Source of the DNA: DATLYT01 sp035574455
GTDB taxonomy: Bacteria; Bacteroidota; Ignavibacteria; UBA10030
Reading direction: 5' to 3'
DNA: 9,431 nt
NCBI GenBank assembly: GCA_035574455.1
Contig: DATLYT010000164.1
Location: 1 to 9,431, forward strand
Position numbers and translations under genes: made by a program. The first letter of the stretch is position 1, and each line of letters starts with the position of its first letter. The notes below the pieces were generated by a model. It was given only the letters and a program-made list of their open reading frames with translations, was not told where the DNA came from and searched no databases. Below, in pieces: positions 6,031-9,431 of the stretch.

Positions 6031-7074
6031 ATGACCAACGACCTGTTCCTCCGTGCTTGCCGTCGTGAACCTGTGGAGCGCACACCCGTCTGGATGATGC
6101 GTCAGGCCGGCCGCTACTTGCCGGAGTACCGCGCCGTTCGCGAGAAAACCGACTTCCTCACGCTCTGCAAAACGCCGGAACTTGCTGCCGAAGTCTCCAT
6201 CCAACCGATTGACCTTATCGGCGTGGATGCATGCATTATCTTCTCGGATATCCTCGTCGTGCCCGAAGCCATGGGGATGGAACTGATCGTTGAGGAAGGC
6301 AAAGGTGGGCCGCGGTTTCCCCATCCACTCCGGTCACGCGATGACATCGCCAAACTGCGGATGTTCGACCCAAACCGCGAGCTGAAGTACGTAATGGATG
6401 CACTGCGACTTACGCGCAACAACTTACTAGGCCGCGTGCCGCTCATCGGCTTTTCTGGATCGCCGTGGACTCTGGCGACGTACATGGTCGAAGGCAAAGG
6501 CTCGAAGAACTTCCGTCACATCAAAGAGCTGATCTATTCTAATCCCAAGGACGCCCACACACTTCTGGATAAACTTGCCCGCATCGTAGCCTCGTACCTC
6601 AGTGCTCAGATTGAAGCGGGCGCACAAGCGGTACAGATCTTCGATACCTGGGGCGGGATTCTTCCGCCGGATGAGTTCAAAGAGTTCTCCCTCCGCTACA
6701 TCGAGCAGGTGCTCCAACTGCTCAAACGCAACGGCGCTCCCGTCATTGTCTTCTGCAAGGATTGTGGCCATTCACTCGAAGCCATTGCTGATATTCGCCC
6801 GGATGTCATCGGCCTTGATTCCTCTGTCGACATTGGGAAAGCACGAATGATGGTCGGCAGTTACGTTGCTCTGCAGGGCAACCTCGACCCTACGATGCTG
6901 TACGCCCCGCCCGAACGGATTCGCGCCGGCGTGAAAAAAATTTTAGAGAAGTATGGACAGGGTTCGGGACACATCTTCAACCTCGGGCATGGTATACTTC
7001 CCGACGTACCGGTGGAACATGCCAAAGCATTTGTGCAGGCCGTGAAGGAGGAGAGCAAGCGATACCATCCGTAG
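6031..7074 (+). CDS. hemE: Uroporphyrinogen decarboxylase
   Basis: It removes the four acetate carboxyls of uroporphyrinogen III to give coproporphyrinogen III, without cofactor, in the cytoplasm. The 347-residue protein is a TIM barrel of standard length with all signature blocks: PVWMMRQAGRYLPEY (19-33) carrying Arg24 and Arg28, FSDILVVPEAMGM (71-83) with the essential Asp73, GFSGSPWTLATYMVEG (140-155) with Tyr151, IFDTWGG (203-209), GLDSSVD (261-267), LQGNLDP (281-287) and FNLGHGILPDVP (316-327) with His320. The ATG at 6031 gives MTNDLFLRACRREPVERTPV, close to other HemE N termini. An in-frame CTG at 5992, five bases after AGGAGG, would add 13 residues. The gene continues the pathway order hemA-hemC-hemD-hemE but is separated from hemD by 199 bases including a hairpin, so it may be partly or wholly transcribed on its own. 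No good promoter match was found before it. Confidence 0.97.
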   Translation: MTNDLFLRACRREPVERTPVWMMRQAGRYLPEYRAVREKTDFLTLCKTPELAAEVSIQPIDLIGVDACIIFSDILVVPEAMGMELIVEEGKGGPRFPHPLRSRDDIAKLRMFDPNRELKYVMDALRLTRNNLLGRVPLIGFSGSPWTLATYMVEGKGSKNFRHIKELIYSNPKDAHTLLDKLARIVASYLSAQIEAGAQAVQIFDTWGGILPPDEFKEFSLRYIEQVLQLLKRNGAPVIVFCKDCGHSLEAIADIRPDVIGLDSSVDIGKARMMVGSYVALQGNLDPTMLYAPPERIRAGVKKILEKYGQGSGHIFNLGHGILPDVPVEHAKAFVQAVKEESKRYHP

Positions 7075-7102
7075 TTTCCTCTGGCTTTCATTCATTTCGA
7101 TG

Positions 7103-7131
7103 TTTACATTGAGTTTGTTCCCACCGATCAT
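7103..7131 (+). promoter_or_regulatory. Possible sigma70-like promoter for the S9 peptidase gene
   Basis: TTTACA (7103-7108, 5 of 6 to the -35 consensus) and GATCAT (7126-7131, 4 of 6 to the -10) are 17 bases apart, with a predicted start near 7138, 18 bases before the ATG. No terminator is visible between hemE and this gene, so read-through from hemE is also possible. Confidence 0.3.
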
Positions 7132-7155
7132 TCACACATTACAGCGAGGTGACGC

Positions 7156-9411
7156 ATGAGAACAAAACCTACTTTGTTGTTTTTGTTTATCGTCCTGACC
7201 CTGTTTGTCGCTCTCGATGCGGCTGGTCAAGCGAAACGTCCGATGACGTTTATGGACATTATCGAAATGGCGAACGTCGGCAACCCCGCCGTGAGTCCGG
7301 ACGGCAAGTGGGTGCTCTATGTGAAGACGGTCAGTGATTGGAAAGCTGCAAAGCGCTATTCGGACATTTATCTGGTCTCCGCCGAGCAAGGGGTGCCGTC
7401 GACACGCCAGATGACCTATACGAAAGACAAAAATGAGACGTCGCCCCGATGGCTCCCGGACGGGAAATCGTTTCTCTTCCTTTCCAATCGCGAAGCGCCC
7501 GAATCACGGTCAACGATGAACCAGCTCTACTGGATGCGGCCGGACGGGGGCGAGGCTCAAAAAGTCTCCGATGCGAAAGAAGGCGTCGCCAACTACGCCA
7601 TCAGCAAAGACGGCACGTGGCTGGCCTATTCCTCCGGTAAGGAAGACGAGCAGCAGCTCTGGATCATCAAGGTCGCCGACCTCGGAAAAGGCTCCTTCAC
7701 GCAACTGACCAAACGCTCCACACCGGTACAGAACTGGCAGTTTTCGCCGGATAGCAAGCGAATCTACTTCCTCTCGCCCGACAGCGTCGATAAGTCGAAC
7801 AAAGAGCGAAAGGAAAAAAAGTTTGATGTACGCGTGAGGAACGAAGACTCCCCACCCGTGCATCTCTGGGCAATTGACCTCGATACAAAGAAAGAGACTC
7901 GTCTTACCTCTGGGATGGAGTACAGCGTGAGCGACGTGCGGATTTCCGACGACTCGAAATGGATCGGTTTCCGCGGCACACCCAACGACCGCTACGTTCG
8001 CACCATCACGGAAGCCAACACCTACAGCGACCTCTATCTGCTCGAAGTTTCTACCGGGGCGATCGAGCGACTGACCAACAACAAAGAGATTGGCGAAAGC
8101 TCACTCAGTTTCTCCCCGGACAGCAAGTGGATCGCGTTCTCCGCTTCCAACAATTTCGAGTATTTTCGGAACGGACGTGTGTATCTGCGTGCCGTAACCG
8201 ACAAAGGCGGGAAATGGAAGAAGTTGGGAGATGACTTCGATGGCGACGTCTCTATCAGCTTCTGGTCGGATGACGAAAAGACGATCTACTTCAACGAGGG
8301 CTGGCGTGCTACCAATCAGTTTTTCTCCCTCTCCGTCGAAACGGGAAAAGTCACACAAGTGACAAATCTGATGGCGGTGTTGTCTGTCCAGCAAGATGAC
8401 GACACCAAAAGGTTGCTCATCAACTACTCCGACCCAACGACGCCACAAAACATTTTTACGGTTGCTTCCCTTGCTCAAGTTGCAAACAAATCGAGCTGGA
8501 TCCAGCTCACCGATTCCAACCCCCAAGTAGCCAACATTCAACTCGGCGAGACCGAGGTCGTGCAGTGGAAATCGACCGACGGCCGGATGGTGGAAGGCGT
8601 TCTCATCAAGCCGGTCAACTACGAAAAAGGAAAGCGCTATCCGCTTGTCGTGCAGATACACGGCGGACCGGCCGCCGCCTCGACGGTGGGTTTCAACGCC
8701 AGCTACGGAAACTACTCGCACGTCTATGCCGGCGCGGGATACGTTGCCCTGCTGCCGAACTATCGCGGCTCCACCAACTACGGCGAGCGCTTCAAGATGG
8801 AAACCTCCGGCGATTACTTCCGTCTCGGATTTGACGACATCATGACGGGCGTGGACCATCTCATCAAGAGCGGCATGGTGGATGGTGACAAGATGGGCGT
8901 GATGGGTTGGAGCGCAGGCGGGCATTACTCGAACTGGATTCTCACTCACACCAATCGCTTCAAGGCCATTTCGTCCGGCGCAGGTGCAATGAACTGGATC
9001 TCGATGTACGCCCAGAGCGATGTGCAGCGCAACCGCGAGTTCTACTATAAGGGCAAGCCCTACGACCGGTTCGACCATTACTGGGATGTTTCACCGTTGA
9101 AATACATCAAGAATGCCAAAACCCCTACGCTCATCCATGTTGTTGACGGCGACCCGCGCGTGCCGAGACCGCAGAGCGAGGAGCTGCACATGGCGCTCAA
9201 AAAGCTCGGCGTTCCCACAGAGTTCTTCGTCTACCCCGGCAACACCCACGGCATTACCGAAATGCGTAATCAGCTGGTAAAGATGGTAAGCGAGTTCAAC
9301 TGGATGGAAAAATGGATCAAGGGAAAGAAAGAATGGTTCACGTGGGATGAATTGTTGAAAACGCTCAAAGAAGAAAAGGAAGAGCCGAAGAAAGAGGTAA
9401 CGGACAAGTAA
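7156..9411 (+). CDS. Exported S9 family serine peptidase (prolyl oligopeptidase-like)
   Basis: A 751-residue serine peptidase that likely trims peptides outside the cytoplasm. Residues 1-26 are a signal peptide: MRTK, a hydrophobic core about 6-20, and probable cleavage after GQA. Residues about 40-440 form a beta-propeller of TolB/PD40-type blades, seen as repeated SPDGKW/SPDSKW motifs (PAVSPDGKWVLYV 44-56, PDGKSFLFLSNR 101-112, FSPDSKRIYFLS 196-207, ISDDSKWIGF 263-272, FSPDSKWIAFSAS 319-331). The C-terminal alpha/beta-hydrolase domain has HGGP (502-505, oxyanion region), YRGSTNYG (536-543), the nucleophile elbow GWSAGG with Ser586, catalytic Asp666 in DGDPRVPRPQ and His698 in NTHGI. The protein ends in a charged tail rich in Lys and Glu. 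GAGGTGA (7146-7152) precedes the ATG at good distance. The layout resembles dipeptidyl or acylaminoacyl peptidases of subfamily S9C; substrate preference cannot be read from sequence. Confidence 0.94.
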   Translation: MRTKPTLLFLFIVLTLFVALDAAGQAKRPMTFMDIIEMANVGNPAVSPDGKWVLYVKTVSDWKAAKRYSDIYLVSAEQGVPSTRQMTYTKDKNETSPRWLPDGKSFLFLSNREAPESRSTMNQLYWMRPDGGEAQKVSDAKEGVANYAISKDGTWLAYSSGKEDEQQLWIIKVADLGKGSFTQLTKRSTPVQNWQFSPDSKRIYFLSPDSVDKSNKERKEKKFDVRVRNEDSPPVHLWAIDLDTKKETRLTSGMEYSVSDVRISDDSKWIGFRGTPNDRYVRTITEANTYSDLYLLEVSTGAIERLTNNKEIGESSLSFSPDSKWIAFSASNNFEYFRNGRVYLRAVTDKGGKWKKLGDDFDGDVSISFWSDDEKTIYFNEGWRATNQFFSLSVETGKVTQVTNLMAVLSVQQDDDTKRLLINYSDPTTPQNIFTVASLAQVANKSSWIQLTDSNPQVANIQLGETEVVQWKSTDGRMVEGVLIKPVNYEKGKRYPLVVQIHGGPAAASTVGFNASYGNYSHVYAGAGYVALLPNYRGSTNYGERFKMETSGDYFRLGFDDIMTGVDHLIKSGMVDGDKMGVMGWSAGGHYSNWILTHTNRFKAISSGAGAMNWISMYAQSDVQRNREFYYKGKPYDRFDHYWDVSPLKYIKNAKTPTLIHVVDGDPRVPRPQSEELHMALKKLGVPTEFFVYPGNTHGITEMRNQLVKMVSEFNWMEKWIKGKKEWFTWDELLKTLKEEKEEPKKEVTDK

Positions 9412-9431
9412 GTGATGATCCGCCCTGGGAG

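Noticed and set aside
8101..9078. A 325-codon open frame on the minus strand, opposite the S9 peptidase gene.
   Set aside because: It lies wholly antisense to the propeller and hydrolase domains of a convincing peptidase, has no ribosome-binding site and no recognisable motif.
9412..9431. GTG/ATG codons right after the S9 peptidase stop, possibly starting a new gene.
   Set aside because: Only 20 bases remain, with no ribosome-binding site assignable; nothing can be called.

Overview
The window is an ordinary bacterial chromosome segment whose core is a haem (tetrapyrrole) biosynthesis cluster, flanked by two peptidase genes and the 5' end of a regulator gene. Base composition is slightly GC-rich and even throughout. 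No tRNA, rRNA, CRISPR array, insertion sequence or phage gene is visible. Haem precursors are made here by the C5 route (glutamyl-tRNA reductase rather than ALA synthase). The order HemX/CcsA-like membrane protein - hemA - hemC - hemD resembles the hemACD arrangement known from green sulfur bacteria and relatives. With the secreted S9 peptidase and the M20 dipeptidase type, this suggests the Bacteroidota/Chlorobiota/Ignavibacteria side of the FCB group. That placement is inferred from gene order and protein style, not from a marker gene.

Left part, minus strand (1-1634): the first 39 codons of a cyclic-nucleotide-binding-domain protein run off the left edge. Behind it is an M20 dipeptidase gene with its own sigma70-like promoter (1686-1714) and a strong intrinsic terminator (178-206). 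A non-coding divergent region (about 1635-1907) separates it from the plus-strand genes.

Middle part, plus strand (about 1908-7074): a polytopic HemX/CcsA-like protein is followed by hemA, hemC and hemD. The last three are tightly packed, with an 11-base hemA/hemC overlap and an ATGA overlap of hemC/hemD. Together they take glutamyl-tRNA to glutamate-1-semialdehyde (HemA), then porphobilinogen to hydroxymethylbilane (HemC) and to uroporphyrinogen III (HemD). hemE (uroporphyrinogen III to coproporphyrinogen III) follows after a 199-base gap. That gap holds a dispersed-repeat-like hairpin ending in a T-run, which probably acts as a terminator or attenuator. hemL and hemB, needed to join HemA to HemC, are not in the window.

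Right part (7156-9411): an exported S9-family serine peptidase (beta-propeller plus alpha/beta hydrolase), probably transcribed on its own and not obviously tied to haem synthesis.

I found no previously undescribed system. The points most worth a second look are small: the unclear 5' end of the HemX/CcsA-like gene, a perfect Shine-Dalgarno 44 bases upstream of the hemE ATG but 5 bases from an in-frame CTG, a 10-codon ORF whose stop overlaps the hemA start region, and the repeat hairpin between hemD and hemE.
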